A program made the translations under genes and the position numbers. This document shows positions 1-11,710 of a stretch of 64,000 bases of DNA, piece by piece (position 1 is the stretch's first letter; each line of letters begins with the position of its first letter). Under the pieces are notes generated by a model. That model saw only the letters and a program-made list of their open reading frames with translations. It was not told where the DNA came from and did not search any database. This DNA comes from Dryomyza anilis (taxonomy: Eukaryota > Arthropoda > Insecta > Diptera > Dryomyzidae), in assembly GCA_951804985.1 (NCBI GenBank), contig OX638134.1, forward strand, positions 78,161,679-78,225,678. The letters are read 5' to 3'.

Positions 1-400
1 TGATGAAAATATGAATTTTTGATGAAAATATGAATATCTGATGACAATATGAATTTTTAATTAAAATGAGAATTTCTAATGAAAATATGAAGTTTTCATG
101 AAAATATAAATTATTGATGAAAATGTGAATTATTGATGAAAATATGAATATCTGATGAAAATATGAAATTTGAGAATATATTTATTTGTGAGGAAAATAT
201 GAATTTTTGATGAAAATATGAATTTCTCATAAAAGTATGAATTTTTCATGAAAATATGAATTATTGATCAAAATGTGAATCATTGATGAATTTTTATGAA
301 AATATGAATTTCTAATGGAAATATGAATTTTTGATGAAAATATGAATTTTTGAGAAAACATGTATTTTTGAGGAAATTATGAATTTCATTAAAAAATAAT
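1..400. repeat. 19-bp minisatellite, TGATGAAAATATGAATTTT variant
   Basis: Degenerate tandem copies of a 19-bp unit TGATGAAAATATGAATTTT, running in from the left edge of the window. The first three units are exactly 19 bp each, and later ones carry substitutions and small indels. It shares the skeleton TTTT-NNN-TGAAAA with the other arrays in this window. The array is cut by the window boundary, so its true length is unknown. Confidence 0.85.
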
Positions 401-1560
401 TATTATATTAGAATACATGAATTTTCATTATAAATCAAATTTTCTTAAATTAAAAAAAAAAAGAAATCAGAATTAGAATTTAATAAACACAATTTTCTAT
501 ATTTATTAGAAAAAAAACTCTTCAAGAAATAAAAAAAAACTTTGAAAGCACTTTATACCGCTTTAGATTCAAAGGAAACCAACTGCACTTTAGCACAAAT
601 TACGCATACGTCATGTTGTGCTTGAGTTTATTGTTTTCCGTATCCTCTTTTGCATTTTATACGCAATAACCGAACAAGGTACTTATTCCGAATAACTACA
701 ACCGGCACTGAGCTACATTTGTCAAGTACAAAGTCAACAATACTGAAAACAATTTAATGATGCACTCGATGCCATGGGAAAAAACGGGTCCAGTTGCGAT
801 CGTATAAGCAGTTTCCACTCGAATGTTTTACAATTTATTCTGATATTATTCTGAATTAGAATTATTATTATTATTTTTGTATTATTTATCAAGAAGTGCA
901 CTGACTCAAGCGTCGTCAGTTTTTGTGTCATTGTCGTTCATGGCAGCAACATTTTTAGCAGCAACATTATGAACACTAATAATACCAACGTCATCATCAT
1001 CATCATTTTACTGAAGCAAAATTCAACGACATCATCGTCAAATCTTTTGCCGTGTTTATAAAAGTGTTTTTTTTTTAGTTTTTTATTATTTGATCTACTC
1101 CTCTGTCACTAGTCAAGTTTCGTGCCAAGTTTTTGGCATCATTAAAACGTGGCTTGTGTTGCCGGTGTCACAGTCATTAAGCCGCACTTTTTGTGTTGTG
1201 TGCTGTATAAATAGAATAGAAAAAAAGAAACAACCAAGAAGTGTCAAAAGTGTGAAAAAGTGACAGTGAAGAGGCACAACCTGGCCAGAGAATCGGACTG
1301 TTTTTGTGTTGAGCACACTGCAAAGATTTGCACGAGTCTTGACTGATGAGTGTCGAGTGCTGCGAGGTCAGGTTTAGTTAGTGCATCGTTGAAACAATAA
1401 AAAAAAGTGAGATTTACATTTCCAAGAACTCAGTTGCTTAATTGTAAAAAATACGTAGTGCAAAAATGCAAAAATCGTCAGAACTTCGAAATTTTAAAAA
1501 ACTATTTTTTTTATATAATAAACCTTTTTTGATATTATTGTGTATTTATTTATATAATAA
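401..1560. other. Non-repetitive stretch, no gene supported; TATA-like site inside
   Basis: After an A+T-rich run, 541-1440 is non-repetitive and richer in G+C than its surroundings. It contains TATAAATAG at 1206-1214 followed by purine-rich sequence that resembles an insect 5' untranslated leader, but no convincing initiator motif or long open frame follows. Short open frames of about 65 codons on the minus strand look like chance. It may be upstream sequence or an intron of the plus-strand gene whose exons begin at 5212. Confidence 0.35.
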
Positions 1561-2680
1561 TTTATATAATTTAATAATTTTTTTGATTTAAATTTTCAAT
1601 ATAAATTTTAATTGAAAATTAAATTATTCATTGAAAAACAAAAATTTGCATTGAAAACTAAAAATTTGCATTGCAAATAAAAATATTTATTATAAATAAA
1701 ATATTCATTGAAAAAAAAAAAATTATTTAAAAAGAAAATTTTCATTGACAAATTATAAAATGAAAATAAAATGTTAATTGAAAAATTTCATTATTACTGA
1801 AATAATAAATTTTCATTGAAAATGTAATTATCATTGGAGAATTTAATATTCATTGAAAATTATAATTTTCATTGAAGAATTTCATTTTCACTGATGAATT
1901 TATTTTTCATTGAAAAATTTTATTTTCATTGAAAAATTAATGTTCATTTAAAAATTTAATTTTCATTGAAAAATTAATTTTCGTTGAAAAATTCATTTTA
2001 ATTGAAAAAATAAATATTCATTGAAACAATTAATTTTCATTGAAACAATTAATTTTTATTGAAAACATTAATTTTCATTGAAAATTTTCATTTTCATTGA
2101 ATTTATATTAAAATTTTCATTGAAGACTAAAATATTTAAAGAAAAATTTAAATTTTAATTCAAAAATTTAATTTTCACTGAAAAATTTAATTTTCCTTGA
2201 AAAATTTAATTTTTATTGAAAAAATTTAATTTTCATTGAAAAATTAAATTTCATTGAAAAATTAATTTTTATTGAAAAAAATTATTTTCATCGAAAAAAT
2301 TAATTTTTATTGAAAACATTAATATTCACTGAAAATGTTCATTTTCATTGAATTTATATTGAAATTTTCATTGAAGACTAAAATATTTAAGGAAAAATTT
2401 AAATTTTCATAGAAAAATTTAATTTTCATTGAAAAATTAATATTCATTTAAAAATTTAATTTTCATTGAAAAATTAATTTTTATTGAAAAAAATAATTTT
2501 CATTGAAACAATTAATTTTTATTGAAAACATTAATTTTCATTGAATTTATATTGACATTTTCATTGAAGAATAAAAAATTTAAAGAAAAATTTAAATTTT
2601 CATTGAAAAATTTAATTTTCATTGAAAAATTTAATTTTCATTGAACAATTAATTTTCATTTAAAAAAAATATTAATTTTA
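1561..2680. repeat. 18-19 bp minisatellite, TTTTCATTGAAAAATTAA variant
   Basis: Tandem, rather diverged copies of TTTTCATTGAAAAATTAA or TTTTCATTGAAACAATTAA, about 55 units by span. The core TTTTCA-T-TGAAAA is a 13-bp dyad. Within the array a larger block is repeated: TTCATTGAATTTATATT followed by ATTTTCATTGAAGAC appears near 2093, 2346 and 2540. This suggests amplification of a multi-unit segment. Confidence 0.85.
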
Positions 2681-3690
2681 AAATTTCATCCAAATTTGTA
2701 TTGAATAATTTCAAAATTAACTAAATTGTCAATAAAAAATAAATTTTTAGCGAAAAATAAATTTTTAGTTAAAAAATAATTATAAAAAATTTTAATTTTC
2801 TGTCTTAATTTTCTGTCTTAAAATTTTTAATGAAAATCATAATTGTTATTGAAATTGCTGAAACTATAAAACTGTTTGTTAAAAATTAATTTAAAAAAAA
2901 ATTCAAATATAAATTTATTCATGAAAATAATATTTGATATTTAATTGGGCTAAAAAACAAGAAACACATACGATTTAAGTAGCATGTGTTATGCCATTAG
3001 TTACGCATTTAATTGGCACTGTTTACTTCAATTCACCTTAAAATATTGTAAAACAAATAAAAAAAATAACAATGCACTAAAGTTTGTTTGGAACTCAACT
3101 GCGTATGAGTGATATTTAATTAGCAACAAGTGCTTTTTCTCTTTTAGGCTGCTGTCTCGAAAGCTTGAAGTGGCTTTAAAGCTTCTTTTGACTCTTTTGA
3201 TTGAAATCTTAAAAACAACAATAGGCTAAGTGGTGCTTTGATTGTTTTTGTCAAGCAATTGAGAATATTTAAAAAAAAAATTAAAAAATTGAAATAAAAC
3301 ACAAAAAAAAACTTGCAAAGAAATCATCAACAACTTTTCTAGCAGCAACAGCTTGAACAACATCAAAGCAGCGATAATAAAAATAGTTCACTTAAGGCTT
3401 AAAGTACTGCCACATGTAGTGACAACGGCAAGTGTGTTCTTGGTCATGTTCATTAATGTGTGTGTGCTTTTATGTATTTGTAGCACCAACGCCTGTTGAC
3501 CAAATTGTTTATTGATTTTTGTGTCTTTGATATGTTGCTGCTGCCACTGATGTTGCAATTGCTGTCGCAGCTTTTGATGATGATGATGACTTCCGCATTC
3601 ATTGAGATTCTTTGTATAACGTTGCTAAATTAAGTGACACAGAGTATGTACAGAAAAAAATATGTTTGTATAAATTAATAGTATTTATAG
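2681..3690. other. A+T-rich single-copy-looking DNA, no gene seen
   Basis: Low-complexity A+T-rich sequence to about 2950, then apparently unique sequence. It includes a G+C-richer patch with GATGATGATGATGA-type trinucleotide repeats near 3574-3590. No open frame or splice-site pair that I would call an exon. Confidence 0.3.
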
Positions 3691-3695
3691 ATTTA

Positions 3696-4622
3696 TTAGT
3701 ATTAATAGTATTAATAGTATTAATAGTATTAATAGTATTAATAGTATTAATAGTATTAATAGTATTAATAGTATTAATAGTATTAATAGTATTATTAGTA
3801 TTAATAGTACTAATAGTATTAATAGTATTAATAGTATTAATAGTATTAATAGTATTAATAGTATTAATAGTATTAATAGTATTAATAGTATTAATAGTAT
3901 TAATAGTATTAATAGTATTAATAGTATTAATAGTATTAATAGTATTAATAGTATTAATAGTATTAATAGTATTAATAGTATTAATAGTATTAATAGTATT
4001 AATAGTATTAATAGTATTAATAGTATTAATAGTATTAATAGTATTAATAGTATTAATAGTATTAATAGTATTAATAGTATTAATAGTATTAATAGTATTA
4101 ATAGTATTAATAGTATTAATAGTATTAATAGTATTAATAGTATTAATAGTATTAATAGTATTAATAGTATTAATAGTATTAATAGTATTAATAGTATTAA
4201 TAGTATTAATAGTATTAATAGTATTAATAGTATTAATAGTATTAATAGTATTAATAGTATTAATAGTATTAATAGTATTAATAGTATTAATAGTATTAAT
4301 AGTATTAATAGTATTAATAGTATTAATAGTATTAATAGTATTAATAGTATTAATAGTATTAATAGTATTAATAGTATTAATAGTATTAATAGTATTAATA
4401 GTATTAATAGTATTAATAGTATTAATAGTATTAATAGTATTAATAGTATTAATAGTATTAATAGTATTAATAGTATTAATAGTATTAATAGTATTAATAG
4501 TATTAATAGTATTAATAGTATTAATAGTATTAATAGTATTAGTAGTATTAATAGTATTAATAGTATTAATAGTATTAATAGTATTAATAGTATTAATAGT
4601 ATTAATAGTATTAATAGTATTT
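3696..4622. repeat. 9-bp tandem array (ATTAATAGT)n
   Basis: About 100 head-to-tail copies of ATTAATAGT, nearly perfect, with only isolated single-base variants (for example near 3792, 3810 and 4542). Because 9 is a multiple of 3 and the unit has no stop in one frame, it creates a spurious open frame of 344 codons reading Leu-Ile-Val repeatedly. This is a simple satellite, not a gene. The low divergence implies recent expansion or ongoing homogenisation. The copy number may be limited by assembly. Confidence 0.95.
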
Positions 4623-5211
4623 AAAGTAATAATAGTAGATAGATAATATTTATAGTTTTCATAGTATTCAAAGTTTTAATTTTATTTTGAATTAATAGTA
4701 TTCCTACTATAAATCAGTATTTCAAGGTCTAAATAAATTAATTGATACATAGTTTCTCATTTTTCCAAGTGTTTTAGCGACAACATTTTCAAATCAAGCA
4801 AATTGATTTTCTATTTCCGTTCACATAGATATTCGCACGCCACGCCGGTCGTTGTCTACACAAATTGCTACGGCCATTTCCGGCGGTCATGTCATTTACT
4901 CCATGCCATGTCTTCCCTCCCTCATTCGATCGGTCATTCATTATTTTGGCCAACACATAGTTGTGACTGCAGGCGGTGCGTCCGGCAGTTGGCAGCAACA
5001 AAAATAAGCGATCAATTGGTTTCAATTACAAGAAAATCGAAAAAATACTAAACGCATTTGTTGCTCAAACGGAAATGAAAATAAGAATTCATTGAAGTGT
5101 GTGTGTGTGTCTGTATGTGGAAGACTATTTAATATCCATGGGCAAAATTCAATACTTTGTGTAGTTTATTTCCTCTACTTTGTCCTCAAATTAAGTGACT
5201 TTTGTCTGCAG
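4623..5211. other. Unique, locally G+C-rich DNA upstream of exon A
   Basis: The segment 4830-5000 is much richer in G+C than anything nearby and is open in several frames on both strands: 82 codons plus and 78 codons minus in the longest. Being open on both strands argues against a simple coding reading, but a short exon cannot be excluded. A TG/GT run lies at 5098-5110. The last bases form the acceptor of exon A (TTTTGTCTGCAG, ending at 5211). Confidence 0.35.
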
Positions 5212-5320
5212 TTATAGGCAACAGGAAATCGACGTATTCAATGCCGACATTGCGCAACTTTTCTCAATCATCATTTGCTACATTCTAATCGTATTACTTT
5301 CGAAATTACTTTGTGAACAG
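5212..5320 (+). CDS. Exon A: membrane-spanning segment of unidentified protein
   Basis: Internal exon of 109 bp. It follows a good polypyrimidine tract and acceptor (TTTTGTCTGCAG) and ends at CAG followed by GTTGGC. After one leading base it reads 36 codons without a stop: a polar start (YRQQEIDVFNAD), then IAQLFSIIICYILIVLLSK, which has the length and composition of a single transmembrane helix, then LLCEQ. The other two frames contain stops. One problem remains: this donor leaves phase 0, while exon B needs two leading bases. A weaker donor at 5313 (GTGAAC) would leave one base and restore the frame by making a serine codon; an unseen microexon is the other option. Without splicing the frame stops six codons later. 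The family is not recognised. The exon call is inference from open frame plus splice sites. Confidence 0.6.
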
Positions 5321-7092
5321 GTTGGCAATAGTTTTTGACAGCTGTCACAATCGGCAGTTTATGTAGGGAGACTCTAAACATTGGCAGTTGCTATAAATTG
5401 ATGGACTACGAAGTTAATTGTCGAATGGTCGTAATTGACATGAAAAACCTTTTAGCATTTTAGTTTTTCACAATTAATAACTTGCTTAAAGACTTTGTAG
5501 TAAATGTTTTTAAATGCACGAGTTTAATACATTATGGTATCTGAGATTTTTTTTGGAAATTTTATTTATATAAAATTTCTCAGAAAAAAAATAAAAATAA
5601 AAAAAGACAATTTTTCATTAAGAATTAAAATTTATAATGATACTGTAAATTCTCATTGAAAATACAAATTTTCATTGAAAATACAAATTTTCATTGAAAA
5701 TACAAATTTTCATTGAAAATACAAATTTTCATTGAAAATACAAATTTTCATTGAAAATACAAATTTTCATTGAAAATACAAATTTTTATTGAAAATACAA
5801 ATTTTCATTGAAAATACAAATTTTCATTGAAAATACAAATTTTCATTGAAAATACAAATTTTCATTGATAATACAAAATTTCATTGAAAATACAAATTTT
5901 TATTGAAAATACAAATTTTCATTGAAAATACAAGTTTTCATTGAAAATACAAATTTTCATTGAAAATACAAGTTTTCATTGAAAATACAAATTTTCATTG
6001 AAAATGCAAATTTTATTGAAAATGCAAATTTTCATTGAAAATACCAATTTTCATTGAAAATACAAATTTTCATTGAAAATACAAATTTCATTGAAAATAC
6101 AAATTTTCATTAAAAATACAAATTTTCATTGAAAATACAAATTTTCATTGAAAATACAAATCTTCATTGAAAATACAAATTTTCATTGAAAATACAAATT
6201 TTCATTGAAAATACTAATTTTCATTGAACATACAAATTTTCAATGAACATACAAATTTTCATTGAAAATACAAATCTTCATTGAAAATACAAATTTTCAT
6301 TGAAAATACAAATTTTCATTGAAAATACAAATTTTCATTGAAAATACAAATTTTCATTGAAAATCCAAATTTTCATTGAAAATACAAATTTTCATTGCAA
6401 ATACAAATTTTCATTGAATATACAAATTATTGAAAACCCCAATTCGCAATAAAAATCCAAATTTAAAATCAAAATTTTCATTGAAAATACAATTTTTTGA
6501 AAATACAAATTTTCATTGAAAATACAGATTTTCATTGAAAATACAAATTTTCATTGAAAATACAAATTTTCATTGAAAATACAAATTTTCATTGAAAATA
6601 CAAATTTTCATTAAAAATACAAATTTTCATTGAACATACAAATTTTCATTGAACATACAAATTTTCATTGAAAATACAAATTTTCATTGAAAATACAAAT
6701 CTTCATTGAAAATACAAATTTTCATTGAAAATACAAATTTTCATTGAAAATACAGATTTTCATTGAAAATACAGATTTTCATTGAAAATACAGATTTTCA
6801 TTGAAAATACAAATTTTCATTGAAAATACAATTTTTAATGCAAATAAAAATGTGCATTGAAAATACAAATTTTCATTGAAGATACAAATTTTTATTGAAA
6901 ATCAAAATTTTCTTTGAAATTCCAAATTTTTATTGAAAATCCAAATATTCATTGATAATACAAATTTTCATTGAAAATAAAATCTTTAATTGAGAGTAAA
7001 AATGTTCATTTAAAATGCAAATTAATTTAAATTTTATCTAAATATCAATGAACAGTGACAACAAATGTAAAATTAATTATTTTTTATTATAG
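5321..7092 (+). other. Intron between exons A and B
   Basis: A 1.77 kb interval bounded by the exon A donor and the exon B acceptor (TTTTTATTATAG, ending at 7092). Roughly three quarters is the 19-bp minisatellite at 5650-6990. The remaining 5321-5640 is unique A+T-rich sequence and could hide a microexon that repairs the phase difference between the two exons. Confidence 0.5.
5650..6990. repeat. 19-bp minisatellite, TTTTCATTGAAAATACAAA variant
   Basis: About 70 copies (by span) of TTTTCATTGAAAATACAAA, highly uniform from 5660 to 6400 and again from 6490 to 6840, with degenerate edges. Every unit contains the dyad TTTTCA-T-TGAAAA. Local variants (CAGATTTTC, CAAGTTTTC, CAAATCTTC, GAACATAC) occur in neighbouring units, a pattern typical of unequal exchange or replication slippage. 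Confidence 0.95.
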
Positions 7093-7226
7093 CACGTTCT
7101 GCTTTTATACGTTACCAATTGGCATTGGCACTAAATGCAAATAACAGCTATGCACCGAATAGACCCAGTCCACGTTTCGATCTCACACAGACGGTAGTAA
7201 CCTCAAGAGAAGCCGAAGAATTTCAG
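7093..7226 (+). CDS. Exon B of unidentified membrane protein
   Basis: Internal exon of 134 bp, acceptor TTTTTATTATAG and strong donor TTTCAG followed by GTTAGT. With two leading bases it reads 44 codons without a stop; the other two plus frames stop early. The peptide begins RSAFIRYQLALALNANNSY, continues through a proline-rich stretch (APNRPSPRFDLTQ), and ends TVVTSREAEEFQ at a complete codon. It joins exon C in phase 0. Codon choice and amino-acid mix look like real protein, in contrast to the repeat-derived frames around it. It follows the membrane segment of exon A, so it is presumably part of a soluble tail. No catalytic motif is visible and I do not recognise the family. Confidence 0.7.
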
Positions 7227-7396
7227 GTTAGTTTAGAAACAGATTTTTAATTTATTTGAATAAGTGATAAACAAAGAAATAATAATAAAAAAATAATAAT
7301 ACCACTTTTATAATATTATAAATAATAGTATAACTGATAGTGTAATGAATATTAAAAACAAATAAAAGTAGACATAATACAACATAATACAATAAG

Positions 7397-9031
7397 CAAG
7401 GATTGAAATCGATAACCGTTTCATTTTTAAATCCGAAACCGTAACCGAAACCGTTATACGAAAATCAGAAATAAACCGATATCCCAAACCGATATAAACG
7501 GTTTTGGTTTTATACCGGTTTAAAACGGTTTTTAAAAAAGTACCTATAAATAGAAACTGAAAAACATATTTTATTTTATATAGAAGATCATAAGTAAAAT
7601 GTCATTTAATAAAATTTTGAGTTCCCAACATTTTTTTAAGGCTAAAGAATATAAGAATATAAGGTCTGTGAAGCACTTTTGTAGCGGTAAATAGCTTCAA
7701 AAGTGCTTCAAAAGTCGCTTCAATAAGATATAATAGACAAAACCATGTTTTTTTCGCTTTTCTTCGATTGTTTCATCGATTGTGCATATGCACATTATTG
7801 TTTTTGTTTTATTTTTATACACAGTTTTTTTGTTAATTGTAAAATCCTGAAGTTTACTTAAGTCAAGTTCTATGTGCATTATTTCATTCAACTTATAAAA
7901 CAAAAAAAAAAAATAATATATGAACATTTTCACAGTGTACCTCATTTAGCTTATATATTGTTTTTTGTGTTTTCTTTTTTTCACAAATCCGCTGAAATGT
8001 AAATAAAGCAGCATTACAATATAGCAGCATCCAAGCTTTTGATAGAATTTTTGGCGGGACATTTTTTGTAACACAAAGAAAATTCGTTGTTGTTGCCAAC
8101 TACATAGCTGTACTAGATACATACATGAAGTGTGGTGTCATGCGACTGTCTGCTGTCATGCGTCTGTCCGTTGTCATGCGTCTGTCTGTTGTCATGCGTC
8201 TGTTTGTTGCCATGCGATGATACCGGATAGCAACAAAGAGTTGTCGTTGTGAAAGTGTGTATATACGAATCATAATTCGTTATTGTTGTATTCTCTTCTT
8301 TCTGTTAGTGTTCGCTTTGTAGCGTTTGCGTTTGAGTTTGTGTTCGCAAAAAAAAATGTTACCCTGCAAGATATTATTTGTGTTCTCTTTACATACAGTG
8401 CGTGTATCATACGATTTTTTTTTAATCACTGACGAAAACAGAAATATGCCTATACGAAATATTCCTTATATTTATTATGAACAAGACCAAGAACAAGATT
8501 ACCATTTCTTGCCTTGCTCTTGCAAATGATCATCACTATTTTACATATATTGCAGTTCACTGAATTGTTGAAATTTAATTTCTTTGGCTTTTATGGATGG
8601 AAAGTATACAAAATTCTTTTTCTGTGCAATTCAGGTTATGTCAAAAAGTTGCTTTTCATTGGTTTGTGGTCTCGAAATTTTAAATTAAAATTTTTTCTTG
8701 GCGTAATCAATTAAATAATTAATATAACACAATATTTTAACTACAATAGCGATAAACATTGTTTAAGTTACGTTTTCCATTTGACCCCAATATCATAATT
8801 TGAACATAACTTAGCACCATATAAACAATGTTAAATTATTTGAAAAAAAATGGAAAAAACAAATTTATACAAAAACCGAAATCAAAACCGAAATCAAAAC
8901 CGAAACCGTAACATGAAACCGGTATACCGAAACCGTTTCGTTATAAAAACTTAAAACCGAAACCGTAACCGAAACACGGAAAAAACCGAAACCGAAATCG
9001 AAACCTTTATTCGTTTAGGTTTCAATCCTTG
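7397..9031. mobile_element. Non-autonomous hAT-like transposon with 8-bp target duplication
   Basis: A 1635-bp element with 12-bp terminal inverted repeats CAAGGATTGAAA / TTTCAATCCTTG. It is flanked by a perfect 8-bp direct repeat ACAATAAG at 7389-7396 and 9032-9039. An 8-bp duplication and ends starting CA(A/G)GG fit the hAT superfamily. Both ends carry dense subterminal motifs of the type AACCGAAACCG (7430-7540 and 8870-9010), likely transposase-binding sites. The interior has only short open frames, with no recognisable transposase, so it should depend on a partner in trans. Inside is a short 18-bp tandem repeat at about 8138-8215. Confidence 0.85.
8138..8215. repeat. 18-bp tandem repeat TGTCATGCGTCTGTCTGT
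   Basis: Four to five imperfect copies of an 18-bp unit close to TGTCATGCGTCTGTCTGT, lying inside the hAT-like element. It is much richer in G+C than the other arrays in the window. Confidence 0.8.
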
Positions 9032-9039
9032 ACAATAAG

Positions 9040-10640
9040 TAAAATAAAAAAATAATTAAAAAAAAAATTAATTAATAAGTGAAATCCTGTTATTAGAATA
9101 TAATTGGTAAATTCTCTACTATTTTTTTTTGCATTATTTATACAACATTATTTTCTTTTTCGACGTTAAAATACGTTTTTTTTTAGACTTTTTTTATTTT
9201 AGCCTATTTGTACAATCGTCGCAGAGTTGTTAAATAGTTGTCTGAATTTCAAGCAATTTGAAGTCAAAGCAAAATCACTCAATCGGTATGACACAAGAAA
9301 AACTGAAGAAAGAACTGAAAATAATTCTAAAAAAATATCAGCATAATATTGAATAAAAAAACTAAAAAAAATAAGAGAACAAAAAACAGAATAAATCTTT
9401 ATTATTTTTCACACTTTTCCACAGAATTTTTTCGCAAAAAAATCTGCATTTTTCATTTATTTTTTGTGCTTCTCACACTCGAAAAGATTCTTCCTCTAAT
9501 ACTTTGTCTTCTTTTGCGCTCGTTGTCTCTTAAAGCAGCCTGACATCTGTGTAACGCATCATGTGACCACTTGAGCGTCCGTATAAGAACGGGAATTAGT
9601 CATGTTTTGTCACTCGAACAGATTCTTTTCTTTTCACTCATTTTCCACACAATTGTCTAAGTTTTTTCATTGAATAAAATATTGCAGCGATAGAATAAAA
9701 TAAAGAATAAAAACGAACAAATACAATTTAAACCATTAACGATTATTGGGTAGAATAATGCATAAAAATTTAATAATTTTTGATAACTGGTTTTTAGGGA
9801 TAGATAGATCAAAACTACTCAAAAGTAATTTTATGGTCATATCCTATAAAGATGTAAACAGATATTTGGGGTAACTCAACTTACAAAGTCGAAAAAGTTC
9901 AATTGAAACGGGCTTAGAAACTAGGAGAAGGCTAAATCGGTAATAAAAAATGTTGCCTAAAACTGTTAGAATTCCTCTATCTTACCTAGGTTACAAAACA
10001 ATGTTTACGAACATTTTGTCACGTTAAAATGTGGGACTATGTAAATGTGATGAAAAAAATGTAAACATTTTGGGTCAGAGTTAATGGGTTAAATTAAAAA
10101 TATTTTTTTTTTATTAAAAGAAATAAAAAAATAAAATATATACAAAAACATTAAATTATAAATTAAAAATATTAAAAACTGAAAAAAAAAATAAAAATGC
10201 GCGCAAAATGTTTCACATTCCAAACTTAGTTCAAGCATTCGTGTCACTTACTTCGACTCCGACAAGTGTCGCAAAGTTTTCACATCTTAAAGAATGCCAT
10301 AAACTTAATAAAGATCACAATGTTTATATTGTTCAAGATCTTGTTTAATTTACAAATTTAGCGTATTTCAAGTGTCAGTGTGTGAAATACAAAGGAATTT
10401 GCTGTTGACATGTGTGACAAACTTCTGGCAACTTCTTCTTTAGCAGCGGCTCTTGACGCAGCATAACAAGTGTTATTTATGGCGCAAGTGGCGGCAACAG
10501 AGACCCACCCAGATGCTGAAAAGTCAGTTCATTTGGAAATTGGCTGCATGGAGCAGCTTTTCTGAATAGGACACAATGCATGACATGACAATATAGAAAA
10601 AGAGATTTTTCGTTTGAGAAAAAATTTAAGATTTAGGGAA
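9040..10640. other. A+T-rich intronic DNA, nothing recognised
   Basis: Non-tandem sequence between the hAT-like element and the next minisatellite. A patch at 9440-9600 and another at 10200-10560 are richer in G+C and look single-copy. No open frame above about 65 codons, no RNA gene and no element ends were recognised. Confidence 0.3.
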
Positions 10641-11384
10641 AAATTTCATTAAAACTTCTGAGTAAAATTTATTTTTTAGAGAAATATTGAATTTTTCGAG
10701 AAAAAATTAATTTAAAGAACAAATTTAATTTTTTAAGTGAAAAATTAATTATTAAGGGAACATTTAATAAAAAAACGTAATTTTTTAGAGAAAAATTGAA
10801 TTTTGTTTAGTGGAAAATTGAATTTTTTAGTGAATAATTGAATTTTTTAGTGAAAAATTAAAATTTTTAGTGAAAAATTTAATTTAAAAAAAAAATTAAA
10901 ATTTTTAGTAAATAATTGAATTTGAAGTGAAAAATTAAAGGTTTAATGATAATTTGATTTTTAGTGAAAATAATGAAAAATTTTATTTTTAGTGAAAAAA
11001 TTGAAGTTTTAATGAAAAATCGAAATTTTAATCAAAATTTGAATTTTTAGTGAAAAATTGAATTTTTAGTGATAAATTGAATTTTTAGTGAAAAATTGAA
11101 TTTTTAGTGAAAAATTGAATTTTTAGTGAAAAATTGAATTTTTAGTGAAAAATTGAATTTTTAGTGAAAAATTAAATTGTTAGTGAAAAAATTGAATTTT
11201 TAGTGAAAAAATTGAAGTTTTAGTGAAAAATCGAAATTTTAGTGAAAAATTGAATTTTTAGTGAAAATTGAATTTTTAGTGAAAAATTTAATTTTTAGTG
11301 AAAATTTTAATTTTTAGTGAAAAATTCAATTTTTAGTGAAAAATTTAATTATTAGTGCAGAATTTAATTTTTAGTGAAAAACTA

Positions 11385-11710
11385 TTTAAAAATCGATTTT
11401 CAAAACCTTATTTTTCCGGAACCCACAGATCGAATCATACGAAATTTACTGTGAGAACGCTCCGTTTAGGAATTACGGCTAATTAAAGAATATTTTTAAA
11501 AATCTATTTTCAAAACCTTATTTTTCCGGAACCCACCGAACAACTTATACGAATTTTACAGTGAAAAATTATGCATTTAATGTCTATAAAATGCGCCTAC
11601 TTTCGACCCTCTAGGACGCTCCGTTTAGGAATTACGGCTAATTAAAGAAAATTTTTAAAAATCGATTTTCAAAACATTATTTTTCTGAAACCCACCTCGA
11701 ATTATATAAA
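11385..11710. repeat. Non-minisatellite block repeated 2-3 times inside the array
   Basis: Three occurrences of AAAATCGATTTTCAAAAC-like sequence followed by CTTATTTTTCCGGAACCCAC (near 11390, 11497 and 11657). They are linked by CGCTCCGTTTAGGAATTACG at about 11459 and 11620. The sequence is more complex and more G+C-rich than the surrounding 19-bp units. It looks like a foreign insert caught up in the array's amplification. Identity unknown. Confidence 0.75.

Noticed and set aside
1206..1214. TATAAATAG as a definite promoter
   Set aside because: TATA-like words are frequent by chance in this A+T-rich DNA and no initiator or coding start follows; left as a note only.
3612..4646. 344-codon open frame reading Leu-Ile-Val repeats
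   Set aside because: Direct translation of the 9-bp (ATTAATAGT) array; no start context, no non-repeat domain, and the period is a multiple of three, so an open frame is automatic.
4789..5051. Overlapping 78- and 82-codon frames on opposite strands
   Set aside because: Open in several frames at once, with no splice-site pair or motif; kept only as a G+C-rich unique patch.
5650..6990. CRISPR-like regular repeats
   Set aside because: The units are contiguous 19-mers with no unique spacers and no cas genes; the genome is eukaryotic.
7697..8099. Minus-strand frames inside the hAT-like element as a transposase remnant
   Set aside because: Short, overlapping and without a recognisable BED finger or hAT dimerisation motif.
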